Shown here one piece after another: positions 21,930-33,517 of a stretch of DNA of 64,000 bases. The position numbers and the translations under genes were made by a program. This DNA is from Phytophthora hibernalis (Eukaryota > Oomycota > Peronosporomycetes > Peronosporales > Peronosporaceae), in NCBI GenBank assembly GCA_012656075.1, contig JAAKBF010000159.1:806001-870000 (forward strand), given 5' to 3'. Positions within the stretch are counted from its first letter, which is position 1; each line of letters begins with the position of its first letter. Under the pieces are notes generated by a model, which was not told the DNA's origin, made no database searches, and saw only the letters and a list, made by a program, of their open reading frames with translations.

Positions 21930-23510
21930 CATGAAATGCGCTGTAAAAATGACAAAGTGTACCTCACAGCGTTGTGAATCGTCTGGGGAACACTGTATTG
22001 CCCGCTACAAGAAGCTGAAGTGCGAAGAAGTTGACTTTAAAGTTATATTAATTTAAGGTGAACACACAATACCTACAGACGCGCCTCCGTCTCCGGTGGA
22101 AGTCCGGATGACTCAAGCAAGGAAGGATTACATTGACTCCAAGTTAGAAGATACTCCGTCGATGACGGCGCAGCCCGTGTACTATTTCGTGTGTTAGAAA
22201 TTTTCACATCCCCGGTTCGGTTCCTGAGCTGTGCAAAGTCCAGAACTACTTGAGAACTTGGAAGCATAAAACAGACCAGACTCAATGGCACCTGTTTTTT
22301 GAAATTTGCCGGCGTCGTATGAACGATTTGAATGATGACTCACGTTCTCAAGACTCTTTGTTGATTTTGTGCGACTCAAAAGTTCAGGATGATGTTGCTG
22401 AACCCGTGCTTGGTACTAGATCTACACTCGGCCCTTTCGAATTGAACTGACAAGCATGCAACTGATTGAGCGCTCCGTCTCCATCCAAGAACAACCATCT
22501 TTACGAACAATCATGCACATAGACAGCACACATAGCATTGTGAAACAGAAGTATCCTGTGTTTCTATTCGGAATTTCGGATCGAAGTGGATCATTTCTAC
22601 CTATCGTGTACTTTTGAACGTCCCAACGCAGAGAAGTGGAAATTTCGTGGTGCTTTGCAATTATAAACGCGTAATTTTGGAGAAATCACGTTGTCTTTTC
22701 CCCGCATTACATCATGATAGACGCGGACAAGGCCCAGCACGAGGCATGTGTTTGTGAGCAACCAGACAGCACCATTCTGATGTGCTGGTTCCATGTCACT
22801 CAGAATGCGCAAAAACACGCTCAAGAAGCTAAGCTGTACGGGCTATCAATCCAGCTGATCTTTCGGAAACTGAACGATTTGCATTTTGCAGCCAACGACG
22901 ATGAATATCTGCGGAGGCGTGCATTTATTATCGCTTCTTGGCGTGGTGATGGTGAAATATGCCCTAAGGTTAAGCGAGTGGCAAATCACTTAATTAAGAT
23001 GTGGCTGCAAAACCCTCGCTTTTCGCGCTGGCAGGTGTACCATACTCCACCTGGCTACGCAGCAACCAACAATCCGCTAGAATCATACCACTACACACTG
23101 AAGCTCGTCAAGGACAGTAAAGGTGCTACACCGACTGAGCTGGTCGGCCGGCTTGATTTGTCCCGTATCGGATACGAATCCTCAATGGCCCCGTTTTCTG
23201 CTCTGTCTAAAGTTTCGAAAAGACTGAAAGCCGCGTTTAAAAACTACAATGTTAGCGGATATTGTGCACCACCATGAGTTGATATTGGTTCGTGTATCGC
23301 CTGGCCCAAGATCTGATCAACAGGAGTCTGATTTAGAAATCGCAGCAGCACGCACAATGCCATCGGACACATGTAGGTAGTGCTACAACTCCGCTAATTA
23401 CGCGAGATTGATGTGGGTGGGATGCCCCAAAGCGGATGGGTCGTTGATGCAAGTGGAAGAACATGCATGTGCCTTGTTTGGAAGAAAGCAGGCATTTGAT
23501 TAAGGCAACG
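21930..23510 (+). pseudogene. Mutator-like (MULE) transposase relic with SWIM-type finger
   Basis: The best frame, 22714-23277, begins MIDADKAQHEACV and contains CWFHVTQNAQKHAQ and TPPGYAATNNPLESYHY, typical of the MULE transposase domain. Upstream fragments include LRTIMHIDSTHSIVKQKYP near 22500-22555 (around the first catalytic Asp) and a Cys/His-bearing N-terminal block (CTSQRCESSGEHC near 21958). Downstream, near 23405-23495, GWVVDASGRTCMCLVWKKAG matches the start of a SWIM zinc finger before a stop. Several stops and frame changes show it is dead. No terminal repeats were found. Confidence 0.75.
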
Positions 23511-24330
23511 AAGTTCGCCTAACTTCCATGCCCTGATATGCCCGCACCAGAGCCGCGGTTCGTGAGACCAGGATCGCAGGCGCAGGCGCGTCCTTCTCGC
23601 ACATCCCCCAACGGAGTATAGCAATGCCCCAACCGGAGCCCATAGAAGATGAAGCAGTGGTGTTTGGACCACATGCATTTGATGAACCCGTGCACATTTC
23701 ACCACCTAGTGAAGGTCTTCATGTACAGGCTGTGCATGTAGAGGGACCACCTTCATCGAACCGGCTGATCAATCCAATTGTACCTTCCGTATCTGTGGGC
23801 AACAATATTGATGGCTCCTAGCTATTCAATCCACGACCATGGAGCCAGCTGTGACACACCCGGTGTATGAAGAAGCAGCTCCACCCTAAAGCATGTTGGT
23901 CAATCAACTGCCCCGTCCGTATATGTGGGAAACAGTAGTGATGTGATCCCAATGACGCAGTCCTCGAGCGCACCACGACTGGAACCCTCGATTCTATCAT
24001 CACAACGACAAGAATCACCCCGGGACAACGAGAACAATGAGGTCCTTTGTCAATCAAGTAGGCGTAGATGACCTTCACTGCGCGCACGGGAGTCGTACGC
24101 GCTTACTAAATGCCGGCGACCATGAGCGTGTCCACACTGGAATACACAGGTTTGCAGATCCTATACATTCCCATACGATTCTACATAAAAAAATACATAA
24201 ATCAGATTCATGCACGTGAAAATGCTCCTCCATGATCATTCCGGAATTCGCCACGGAGGGCTGAGGGCTCCTTTTAACTTAACGAGATGATTTATACACC
24301 TTGCTGAGATAGCGCGCGTGTTCCACCTCA
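23511..24330. other. Low-information region after the MULE relic
   Basis: Short frames only, for example a Pro/Glu-rich one at 23624-23821. Possibly the 3' end of the MULE element; nothing recognisable. Confidence 0.4.
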
Positions 24331-24334
24331 TGTT

Positions 24335-25305
24335 CTAGGACGAGACCACGAAGTACGGCTGGATCGTAGCTGCCACCGTGAGCAAGGTGCCCATCCAATG
24401 TGCAGAGACACCAGAGACGTTCGTGAGCAACATCATCAGCTTCCGGGTATACTTCTTCGACGTGGCCCTCATGGACACGATCGCGAGCGAGAGGACCATA
24501 TCGTGAGTGTGAGGGACAAGATCAGTCGTCAGCGACTGCATAGTCCAGTCCAACTCGGGTGCCAACGTGACATGCGATGCTCAAGTGTTCGGGAGGTTGG
24601 GCGCACTAGCTCTTTTTCATTTAACGCGTTTCTCCGACGCAGAAGCATCGGCGGCGTGGTTGCTCGGTGTTTTTGGTTTCGGGTGTACATGGACTATGGC
24701 GTGCTGGTGCTGACGGGGACGTTCACTCTGCTGTGGGGCTCCGTCATTTGAGATTGAGAAGGTGCTACACTGGTTGCGCTTCCCGAGCAGAAAGAGTCGA
24801 GGACGGCAGCAGCAGCCTCTGCTAGATTCAAGATGTCCAGGGTCCAGCGGTGTCTCCTGATGCCAAGCGCTGGAGGGCAGCTTGGTAGACGACAATCGTG
24901 ACTACAGCAATGGCAAACAAGTTTTAGCGGAGTCCGAATAGTATAGTTGATCGTCGGGTAGAAATCAGTGTACAATTACTAGCTATGTACTACGTACTAG
25001 TTGTTGACATTAGACTTTATCTCGTCCCCGTGGACACTGTTGGTCAACCTTGAAATGTCTTCATGGTGAAATGGTGCGCGTAAATGAGTCCCTCGTCGGT
25101 GCTCGCGGCCATTAGTACCAGCATGCGCTTGGTGTCCGTGTTGATGACGGCCTTTTCGCACCTGATGGCCGTGCTGGTGGTGGTCTGCAGTATGTTGATG
25201 ATCAGCATGACCCCGCCTAATGCAATCGGCGTAGGGGTAGTTCTTCCTTTCTATAGAAGCCCTGCCGCACTGTACTGTGAATAAGAACACCATGTACGAT
25301 TGTGG
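24335..25305 (-). pseudogene. 3' part of an unrecognised gene split by Copia-2
   Basis: On the minus strand, short hydrophobic frames continue the gene seen at 30619-31858: a stretch reading LGGVMLIINILQTTTSTAI near 25220-25160, and MVLSLAIVSM...HWMGTLLTVAATIQPYFVV at 24350-24510. These look like membrane segments. Stops and frame changes are frequent. The edge at 25301-25305 (TGTGG) is the Copia-2 target-site duplication, so this piece and 30624 onward were once adjacent. The family is not recognised. Confidence 0.4.
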
Positions 25306-25614
25306 TTATGGAAGGCTAGGAAGTCGACTGAGGAGAACGGCGAGTGTATGAGACTTGGATGTTATTGAGTTGGTAGAATCGAGAATGAGAAAGAAGTTGG
25401 AGCGTGAGCTCTACATGCACTAGGGCTATTCCCTTGGAGTCTCCTCTTGTGTGATATACAGTAATGGGTGATAAGTTCGCTGCACTTGTTGTCTGTCCAT
25501 CATTCGGACGAAGTGAGCGTGCGCAACAAAATTTCTTACTCTGTGAGCGGAAGTATACAACTGCCGGTGGGTGTAAATCATCGTTGAGAAGTGCTTGTTT
25601 CGCAGGTTGCAACA
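25306..25614 (-). repeat. Copia-2 3' LTR
   Basis: In element orientation it starts TGTTGCAACC and ends CCATAA. It differs from the 5' LTR at only a few positions, including one indel. Confidence 0.9.
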
Positions 25615-25626
25615 CTCCCCCTCAAA
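25615..25626 (-). promoter_or_regulatory. Copia-2 polypurine tract
   Basis: Read on the minus strand it is TTTGAGGGGGAG, directly abutting the 3' LTR, the standard plus-strand primer site of Copia elements. Confidence 0.85.
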
Positions 25627-28500
25627 CATGACTTGTGAGACGGAGTTTGCAGCAGAGGCGCTCGAAAATTACTCGATCGGTGGCTTTCGTGAAAAGGTCG
25701 GCGAGCTGCTGTTGTGTGGGACAATATTCGACGTGGACGTCCTTGTTAAGGATGGCGTCTCGAACGAAATGGTACTTGATGTTGAGATGCCGAGTCCGTT
25801 GGGATGAAACTGCGTTTTCCATTGACTTGATGGCCGATTGGTTATCAACACGGAGCAAAATGGACGGGATTTCAGGAAGCAAGCGTAGTTCATCAAGTAG
25901 TTGGCGGATGCCTATGCAATCTTGACCTGCCGTGCATGCAGCAACATATTCGGCTTCCATAGTCCAAAGTGCGACTGTGGTCTGCTTGCGCGAGGCCCAG
26001 GAGACGGTCATCGAATTTATCTGCAACAATGCACCGCTCTTTGATTTTGCAGAACTGGAGTCACCAGCCCAGTTTGCGTCGGAGTAAACTACTGCTTGTA
26101 GCTGCGCCCTTGGTCCACTGACGAACTTGTACAGAAGTCCTTTACTCATAGTACCCTTGAGGTAGCGCAGTACGCGTTTGATTCCTCGCCAATGCATCAT
26201 TGTCGGGTGTGCTACAAAACGTGACAAGCCGTTTACAGCGGTGGTGATATCCGGTCGAGTACAATTCGACAGCCATAATAGGCTACCAATAGCCTCACGG
26301 ACGAGGTTTGTGTCGGTGAACGGCTCCGAGGTTTCATCGTAGAATTGGTGGTTCACTTCCATTGGTGTTGCCACGGGGCGTCACTGCTCCAAGCCAAATT
26401 TTTGCAGCAATTCTTCGATCGTCTGCTACTGGTGAAGAATAATGCCTTTCGAGTGCGCTTGAGCCATACACCAATACATTTTGGGCCTCCCCTCGGTTTT
26501 TGATGTTGAAGGGCTCGGCAAGACGTGACATCACGTGTTCGGATAGATTATCATCTTGACTCCCCACAAGGACGTCGTCAACGTAGAGTCCTAGTACACA
26601 TAGGTTTCCATCACGTTGCATGAAATAGATGCACGGGTCCACCTTGCTGCGCGTGAAGCCTTCTGCTTTAAAGAACGCGTCGATCAAGTCGTTCCAGAAT
26701 TTTCCACTCTGTTTGAGGCCGTAAAGGCCCTTGAGAAGCAGACATGATTGTCCGGTGTGTACGCCATTGGTTCCGGTCGGCGGCGTCAAGTAGATCGGCT
26801 TATCGAGAGCTGACTTCAGATATGCATTCGGCACATCACCTTGCAATAGCTTCGCCTTCCAGAGCGCTGCCAGTAGTGCAATGAGACGGAGACAGGATAA
26901 CTTGAGTACCCGAGAGAATATAGCATCAAAGTCAACTCCAAACTTTTGCGTGAAGCCGCGGGCGACTAGTCTGGCTTTAAAGCGCTCTAGTTCGCCGTTG
27001 CTCGAGAACTTGATCTTATAAACCCATTTTACTGTTACTAGGTTCGTGTTTTCGGGTGTGTCAACGCGTTTCCTAGTGCCGTTAGCTTGGAGATCTGCGA
27101 GTTCTTTGTCCATCGCTTCTTTCCATTGCCGCCAGTATTTGCTGCGCTTGGCTTCACTAAGTGTTTTTGGTTCTTTGATGTGGTCGGATGCACGAATTGT
27201 AAGAAGCACGTAGGCTGGTCCTGCAAACGCATCAATAAATGACTTGGGAGCTGAAACTCGCTGGTTTGAGCTCTGTGTCGCCGTCCCACAACACTCGCCG
27301 CCCGAAATCTTCTCGGATGCCTACTTCATCGCTGGTTTCATCTGTTCCACATTGATCCGAGTGGTTTTCGACTACGTCGGGTTCGTTGACGAGTTCATTG
27401 TATCAGGGTGGTTTTCTTCGTGATGCAGTCTCTGAAGAACTCTCCGGTTCGTTGATGTCCAGCTTGTTGATATTTTGCACATCCGAGCTAGTAATGAGCC
27501 GCTTGGTTCGAGGAAGCAGCAACTTGTATCCCTTCTGTGTGTCAGAGATCCCCACAACAATTGCTTTTTCGGCGCGTTTCATGAGACTGCGTTTGCTCTT
27601 GTGCGGGAGGTGCACTGTGCACTTGGAGCCAAAGCGAAGTAAATGCGCGAGGTTCGGGTAAATAGCCGAACCTCGCGCATTTACTCGCTTTAGTGAGCAC
27701 GTGAAGGGGAGACTTGTAGTCCACGTTTGCACGGGTGGGAACTCGATTTCGGATGTAGGAGGCGTAGACAACTGCATCGCCCCAATAACGTTTCGGCAGC
27801 GAGTATGCCCACAGCATTGCTCCGGCTGAATTCATCAGTGTCCGATGGAATCTTTCGGCTTCGCCGTTCGAAGCGGACGTATCGGGCTGCGTGTGTTGTA
27901 GTCGGATGCCGTGTCGTCCAGCATACTCCTTGAATTTTTGATTGACGAATTCTCCCCACCATCGGTACGGATGGCTTTGATGACTACGTCGAACTGCCGC
28001 TGAAATTTAGTTGCGAATCGCTCGAAATTGTCGAAAGCCTCGTCCTTCGTATGCAGTAAGTACACTTGATTGTAATTTGTGGCGTGATCGACAATGATGA
28101 GGATGTGGCGATGACCACTGTGCTGCTGGAAGATCCGTCTTCTAGTCCATGCAGATAACTGCTCCCTGTACATCTGTCGGTGCGGACTCCGAGGTATCTT
28201 CAGTTGGCTGCTTGTTGCGAGTTTGCTTGCCCTCAGCACAGGTCATGCAGAAGTGTTTCTTCTTGGTGCTGATTGCCATCCCGGTAGCAAGGTTCTTGTT
28301 GACAATGTTCAGTAGATCCTGGTAATTCACACGACCTAAGCGGTTGTGCCACTGCTGCAAGGAACTTTCAGGAATGTTTGCGAAATAAGCGTGGGGTTCA
28401 TCACTGTTCACATCAGCAGCAGAGGTACTCACGATCCAGAGGCCACGACGCTCGATTGCTTCGCCCACAATACTACCGTCACTTCCGTAAAATGTGCACT
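25622..28500 (-). pseudogene. Copia-2 pol (preintegrase, integrase, RT, RNase H)
   Basis: The RNase H/C-terminal part (25622-26374, 250 codons) is fully open, with VVYSDANWAGD, ALWTMEAEYVA and RVDNQSAIKSMEN. RT (26334-27209) contains TVKWVYKIKF, GLYGLKQSGKFW and LGLYVDDVLVG, so the YVDD is present; a frame change separates it from RNase H near 26370-26480. Integrase (27400-28240) has LIIVDHATNYNQVYLL and IKAIRTDGGE, with a frame break near 27640-27690 caused by a 20-bp inverted duplication. GAG-preintegrase (HNRLGRVNYQDLLNIV) and a CXXC segment lie near 28230-28350. Order and motifs are those of Copia. Confidence 0.88.
27638..27685. repeat. 20-bp perfect inverted duplication in Copia-2 integrase
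   Basis: AGTAAATGCGCGAGGTTCGG at 27638-27657 is repeated as its exact complement at 27666-27685, with 8 nt between. Only one copy fits the integrase frame, so the other is an added inverted copy that shifts and disrupts the frame. Confidence 0.8.
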
Positions 28501-28716
28501 TCTCGTCGAAAACGAAGCGAAGACCACGTCTTCTCAGCTGCGATAACGACAGAAGATTGCGACCAAGGTTCTCGCAATAGTAAACCTCCGTCAGAAGGAC
28601 GGTTCAGTCCACTCCGTCGACATTGCACCGCAGCAGGCAGTTACCTTTGAGGTTTGCCGTAATTGTGTCTGAGTTTGCAACTTTGATTTTCAGACTGGCT
28701 GGTTCGACTCCGAACA

Positions 28717-30111
28717 CTAAATTCTTGTTGGGTGTGTCGCACCCGAGTCGAGTATCCATTCTTCATCGATGGCCGTCCTGTCCGAGGCGGTCAACCAGAG
28801 ACCTCCCGCAGCATTCTGGCTAGTTGTATCGACGGGTGGGTCGGTGTTGGTCACACCAGCATTGTGGGCTTGTCCACGTTCTTTCACAAGACGTTTCACC
28901 TTCTTGAACTCCGGACAGGCCGGTCCGTGGTGGCCCTCTTCGTCGCAGACATAGCTTACTAGCTTAGGCGCAGGTTTTGCAGCTGCTGCTAACGCTTGCC
29001 CTTGTCCAATTGGGTGGGTTTGCTTCTGCAGTTTTTGCCCGGCGTGATGCTGGGGTTTTTGCAGTTGGTAGGACCCATTTTTCTTTTCATGATGATCGCT
29101 GGGTGCTGCTGTTTTCGTGACCTGTGAGCGTTTACGACCATCACCTCGCAGATTTACGAGTAGGGCGAGGATGTGGTCTGCTTTGGAGAGATAGTTTTGG
29201 TTTGAGCGATCAATGCGAGCAACGAGGACGCTCGCGATATCTGGGCATGCATTTGCACAGAAGGTCTCCAGAAGCAGCAGACTGCGGTCAACAGTCATGA
29301 GTCGGGACACATACTTCAAGTAGTCAAGATAGTCGGACCAGCTGTCTTGTGGACGTTTGCCGGACGTCAATCGCTTGCAAATTGGCACATGATTAGAGTC
29401 TGCAGCCAAATTCAGACTTCGTCTTGCCCTTGAAGTTCTCATAGTTGAGGTCGGGACTTTCCGTACGCCATTGCGTCACGTTGGAGTGAAAGAAACGTGC
29501 GGCCTTCCCCGCCAGAAAATTGACCAATACGGATGCTTTAATCTGCGAGGTCCAACGTGATTGGTTCAGGAGCGACTCAGTATAGAGTGCTGGCTCGTAT
29601 TCTAGGATGAAATCCTCGAAGCCCGATCCGAGGCCGGGGTATACCTCTTGGCCATCAAACTTACAGCAGATCACGTCCTTGATCTTGGGCGTGGTGCGTG
29701 CGGGCGCTGTCGGTGCCGTTGGAGCCCCGTGACGGTAGGTGCGTCTGCCGCGGAAGCTCCACTTCTCATATCGTGGATCGTTGTCTTCAGTTGTATAATT
29801 TCTGCATGCAGCAGGGGTGCGGCCATAGTATGGGCCCTGAGCTCTGCCAGCTCTGCATCATGGAGACATTTCGCTTCGGCTTGCATTGACATTAGTTGAG
29901 CAAATTCAGCCCGCATTTTCTCCATTTCCGTCGCCATAGTTGCAGCGGACGCTGTTTCCTTACGCAACGTTGACACCTCTGCCCTCAGCTTCACTAGTTC
30001 GGGGTTGGGCGCACCTGGGACCGAAGTGACGGGTGTCTCAGTTACAGTAGCCTGAAACTCGGCGTTAAGGTTCCGCCTGACTGGGGTTTTCATTTCATCA
30101 TTGAGGATCAT
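28717..30111 (-). pseudogene. Copia-2 Gag and protease start
   Basis: Three frames overlap end to end. The first (29671-30111) is a coiled coil (KLRAEVSTLRKETAS...). The second (29393-29674) holds a retrotransposon Gag block (VLVNFLAGKAARFFHSNV). The third (28717-29442) ends with a zinc-knuckle-like VCDEEGHHGPAC, in which the first Cys of CX2C is replaced by Ser, and then WILDSGAT, the aspartic protease active site. Frame changes near 29430 and 29673 break it. It lies directly upstream of pol. Confidence 0.8.
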
Positions 30112-30310
30112 TTCTACTGTAGGGTATCCTGGTAGTGGTACGAGTGCAACACATTAAAGTTGTCACACGTCGCAGATACTCACACGTCGCAGGTATAGGG
30201 GTAGGCGGTATCGCTTATCACAGGTATCCGGTATCGGAGATCTGCTCTACTTACCGAGTCGTATGACGTCTGGTTACTCTTGAGTGCAGGTCGTCTCTGG
30301 GATCATACCC

Positions 30311-30618
30311 TTATGGAAGGCTAGGAAGTCGACTGAGGAGAACGGCGAGTGTATGAGACTTGGATGTTATTGAGTTGGTAGAATCGAGAATGAGAAAGAA
30401 GTTGGAGCGTGAGCTCTACATGCACTAGGGCTATTCCTTGGAGTCTCCTCTTGTGTGATATGCAGTAATGGGTGATAAGTTCGCTGCACTCGTTGTCTGT
30501 CCTTCATTCGGACGAAGTGAGCGTGCGCAACAAAATATCTTACTCTGTGAGCGGAAGTATACAACTGCCGGTGGGTGTAAATCATCGTTGAGAAGTGCTT
30601 GTTTCGCAGGTTGCAACA
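30311..30618 (-). repeat. Copia-2 5' LTR
   Basis: Nearly identical to 25306-25614. Followed outward by the TGTGG duplication at 30619-30623. Confidence 0.9.
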
Positions 30619-31858
30619 TGTGGCAGCGCGATGTCCCGAGACACGCGGTCACCGAGTAGCCAAAGAGCAGTGCACTGTTGCTGAAGTTGAGTGGACGCCC
30701 GCAATCTGTGTAGCTAATTATTGGTAGTCCGATCGCTTGAGCGAGTCGGTTGCACGCTGATAGCACATAAGCTGAACTGCGGGACGGGCTTCAACAAACC
30801 TTCCGGTTGCACGGCGTTGACGTCCATGAATCTTGAAACACTGCGTTTATGCTGTTTGCAGCGTCGGAATCTTCCGCGTTGCAAGCCAACGATGTGCCGT
30901 TAAGCTGAAGGTACTTGTAGTTGCTGTATTGAAAACCGAATCTGAAGTTGGAAGGCTCGAAGGTGAGATCTCCTGTTTGTTGCAGAGACGAACGGACGGC
31001 GTCGGCAAAATGGTGACCATCATGATTGAAAATAGGCAGACTACCAAGTTGAACCCCAACGTCTTCAGCCACAGTCGCCACAGAGCTCATCGCGCAGTCA
31101 GGGTGAACATGGAGAAGATCACTTGGTAAATGCCAATGGGCACAGCAGTGCAGTTGACGAGGTGTATGTAGAGCGTGCCTGCTGCGTTGAGACAGTACCT
31201 GTAAGCTTCGGGTGGATCGGTAGATTGAAGGGCAAAGCGGATGCCGAAGCCCAACGCCATGAGCACAAGCAGCACAAACGAGTTCATGGACCAAGGCAGG
31301 TGCTAAAGTGCCTGGGAGTGGATCTCGTCGAATGGCACGGAGTTTCGATTTGTCTCCGACAGTGGACGCGAAGGACGAGGGCTCGGTTGGTTTCCAGGAG
31401 TATGTCGTACGACTCGGTGGGGTTCCGAATGGCGGGGCTTGAGCTGCAGAATTCGTGAAAATGGTCCGGGCGTTTGACTCGGGAGGTCTCGATGGACGGC
31501 TGTATGGTGGGTTGGCAGTGTATCTCATGCTTTCTATCAGCTCGGCTTCACTGCCAGAGGTAGCCGCCGTCACCTAGCGTAATTCTGGCACGAAGGTACT
31601 GGTAGAACGAGGATGCCGAGATGCTAGCAGCCTCATATTCACGAGGGAATCGCAGCGGTTGCTCCTCAATCTGCTCTTGTTTAAGTCGTTGGAGGGTTTG
31701 CAGTCTCTGGTTCTGTCGGTGGAGTTGCTGCAGGTACCACGAGACAGCTGTGGAGGCTCGTATTCTGACGTTGCTATGTCGAGGCTGACGAAGCTGTTGA
31801 AGGCTGATTGATTGCGGAAGGACTCGACGGTGATATCCTCGTCGGCGTTCTCGTGCAA
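30619..31858 (-). pseudogene. 5' part of an unrecognised membrane-protein gene split by Copia-2
   Basis: Minus-strand fragments form one decayed gene. The 5' end (31574-31858, from MHENADED) is polar and Ser/Arg-rich. A hydrophobic frame at 31087-31287 (MNSFVLLVLMALGFGIRFAL and IYQVIFSMFTLTA) gives two likely membrane segments. A Cys-containing region at 30791-31080 follows, and another hydrophobic stretch at 30640-30766. Copia-2 sits between this and 24335-25305, duplicating TGTGG. The protein family is not recognised; a multi-pass membrane protein is inferred from the hydrophobic pattern only. Frame changes mean it was decaying, or contains sequence errors, apart from the insertion. Confidence 0.4.
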
Positions 31859-32407
31859 AGTATCCGGTCCCTATAAGATATACTCCAAACCGTCACTGCC
31901 TAGCGAGCTGTGGTAGCTGGTTCGCTCAACATCCTGGACCTCATCCGTGTCGTATAGACTGAGATTGAGCTCGCTGTGAGTAGCGCTGTCGTGACCATCA
32001 ATATCTTTTGAAGTAATATCCCCCTTGCGTAAGTGGCTAATTTATCTCTTCGGTGCTTGCATCCAGAACAACACTGCTGTTGGATAAACGCATGGTGAGC
32101 GAGGCTCCCCACCTTTTGGTGAGGATGCACCCCTGATTGGTGATATTGCCCTCCTTTAATAGTGCGGATTTCCGAATCATAAGTATTTCATTCTACTCTC
32201 TCCTGTAGAAACTATTAAATTACCTGCGTGGTGCCTGTGTCGTCCACCTCAGCTAAGTGCGAGGGTCTATTAGCCAATAAGCTCAGATGTATGTTGCGCG
32301 AAGGTTCGCCACCGTGCCTTTTGCGTCGTCATAAAGCACGCGAAGAGCGCGAGAGGGTTGAAGCAGGCAACGAAGCCACTGGCACCTTGACAGAGAAAAA
32401 TCATGTA
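31859..32407. other. Gap without a recognised gene
   Basis: About 550 bp; only short frames in all six readings. Ends at the TA that flanks the Tigger-like element. Confidence 0.4.
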
Positions 32408-32532
32408 CAGTAATGTGCGTCAATAAGGAACACCTGATATATATAGACTTATGAGGGATTTACGCGCCGACAAGCAAAAAAGAAAGGACATTGTACTGAT
32501 TTGGTTAAGTAGAAAGTTAGAGTCGAATGCAG

Positions 32533-32850
32533 TCAGCACTTCTTAATTGTAGAAGCAGGCACACTATCCCAGGCCGATTCACACCACACCATAGCCGTTA
32601 GCATATCGACTTTATAAGCATCTTCATCGGACTCGACAATGTAGCCCAGTGCATGCATCATTTTCTTTGTCGGTACTTCGCGCTTGACGCAGTAGATAAT
32701 TCCCTGATTCATGGGCTGGATCTTCGCAGTCGTATTGGGCGGCAGTTTTTCGACGCGGACGTGCGTCAAGCTTATCAGCGGCAGATTGGATTGTGATCGA
32801 CAATGCGCCAAGTATTTCCTGACGGACGAACCGGCCCGATTTGGATACAT
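32533..32850 (-). pseudogene. DDE_1 (Tigger-like) transposase, C-terminal fragment
   Basis: A 105-codon frame matching the end of the DDE_1 catalytic domain: VEKLPPNTTAKIQPMNQGII, where the usual QPLDQG carries Asn in place of the third catalytic Asp, followed about 50 residues on by ESAWDSVPASTIKKC, typical of the region after the core. Everything upstream of it is lost, so it is a non-functional remnant. Confidence 0.75.
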
Positions 32851-33022
32851 AACGTATCGCGCCCAAATTCAAATTGCCAATTCGCCCTCTGATTAGCGGA
32901 ATCTTATCTCAACAGTCAATCAAATGACTCAGTGGATACAATTCCATCCAATGGCGTCAGAATGGTTCTGATTGTTAACTAAAGCCAGTACCCACTGCAT
33001 TCCCCACTCCCAGATGTTTATA

Positions 33023-33241
33023 ATATTTCAAAGGATATTAGTTGACACCCCGTTCCTTATTGACGCACATTACTGTAGTTTATTTGCCCAAGTTCATCTG
33101 ATCGCGGTTTCGCGGCACAAGCAGATGCTGCGCCTGTTTCGCAGACGCATGAGATGCGCTGAGAACGTACACATATATCATATAGCATACAGTAATGTGC
33201 GTCAATAAGGAACGGGTATCAACTAATATCCTTTGAAATAT
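33023..33241. repeat. Inside-out inverted repeat of Tigger ends
   Basis: Arms of about 55 bp (33023-33077 and 33188-33241) share the element end, here facing inwards on either side of 110 bp. Beyond it they share GGTATCAACTAATATCC-like sequence that the outer ends lack, so they derive from a related but different element. Confidence 0.7.
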
Positions 33242-33517
33242 GATATATCTGTCATTGAGGAACATCTCTATGCGGATTGTGGGCGCCTATACCCTCCGTA
33301 ATTATGTACATATCAGGTGTTCCTTATTGAAGCACATTACTGTACTGTGTGTACATTAAATGATAATCACGTATTACCGTTGTCTTATTAATAGTCCTCG
33401 GCGACAAGACAGACACGTGTCACAATTCATCTACGCAAATCCTAAGAAAATTACTCAATAATTTGTGCCGATTAATGTGCCATTTAGCCAACCGCAAAAT
33501 TCGCGAAATCCTGTGGG

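Larger units (their letters stand above)
25306..30618 (-). mobile_element. Ty1/copia-like LTR retrotransposon (Copia-2)
   Basis: LTRs of 309 bp (25306-25614) and 308 bp (30311-30618) are nearly identical, so this insertion is recent. TGTGG is repeated at 25301-25305 and 30619-30623. A polypurine tract precedes the 3' LTR. Gag lies at about 28717-30111 and Pol at 25622-28500. Frames are mostly open but broken in several places, so it is probably not autonomous as written. Confidence 0.93.
32408..33342 (-). mobile_element. Tigger/pogo-like element with TA flanks
   Basis: Starts CAGTAATGTGCGTC and ends with its near-complement, flanked by TA at 32406-32407 and 33343-33344. The outer ends also share AATAAGGAACACCTGATAT. 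CAGT ends and TA duplication are typical of Tigger/pogo. It contains a DDE_1 transposase fragment (minus strand) and a further inside-out pair of similar ends at 33023-33241. Confidence 0.75.
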
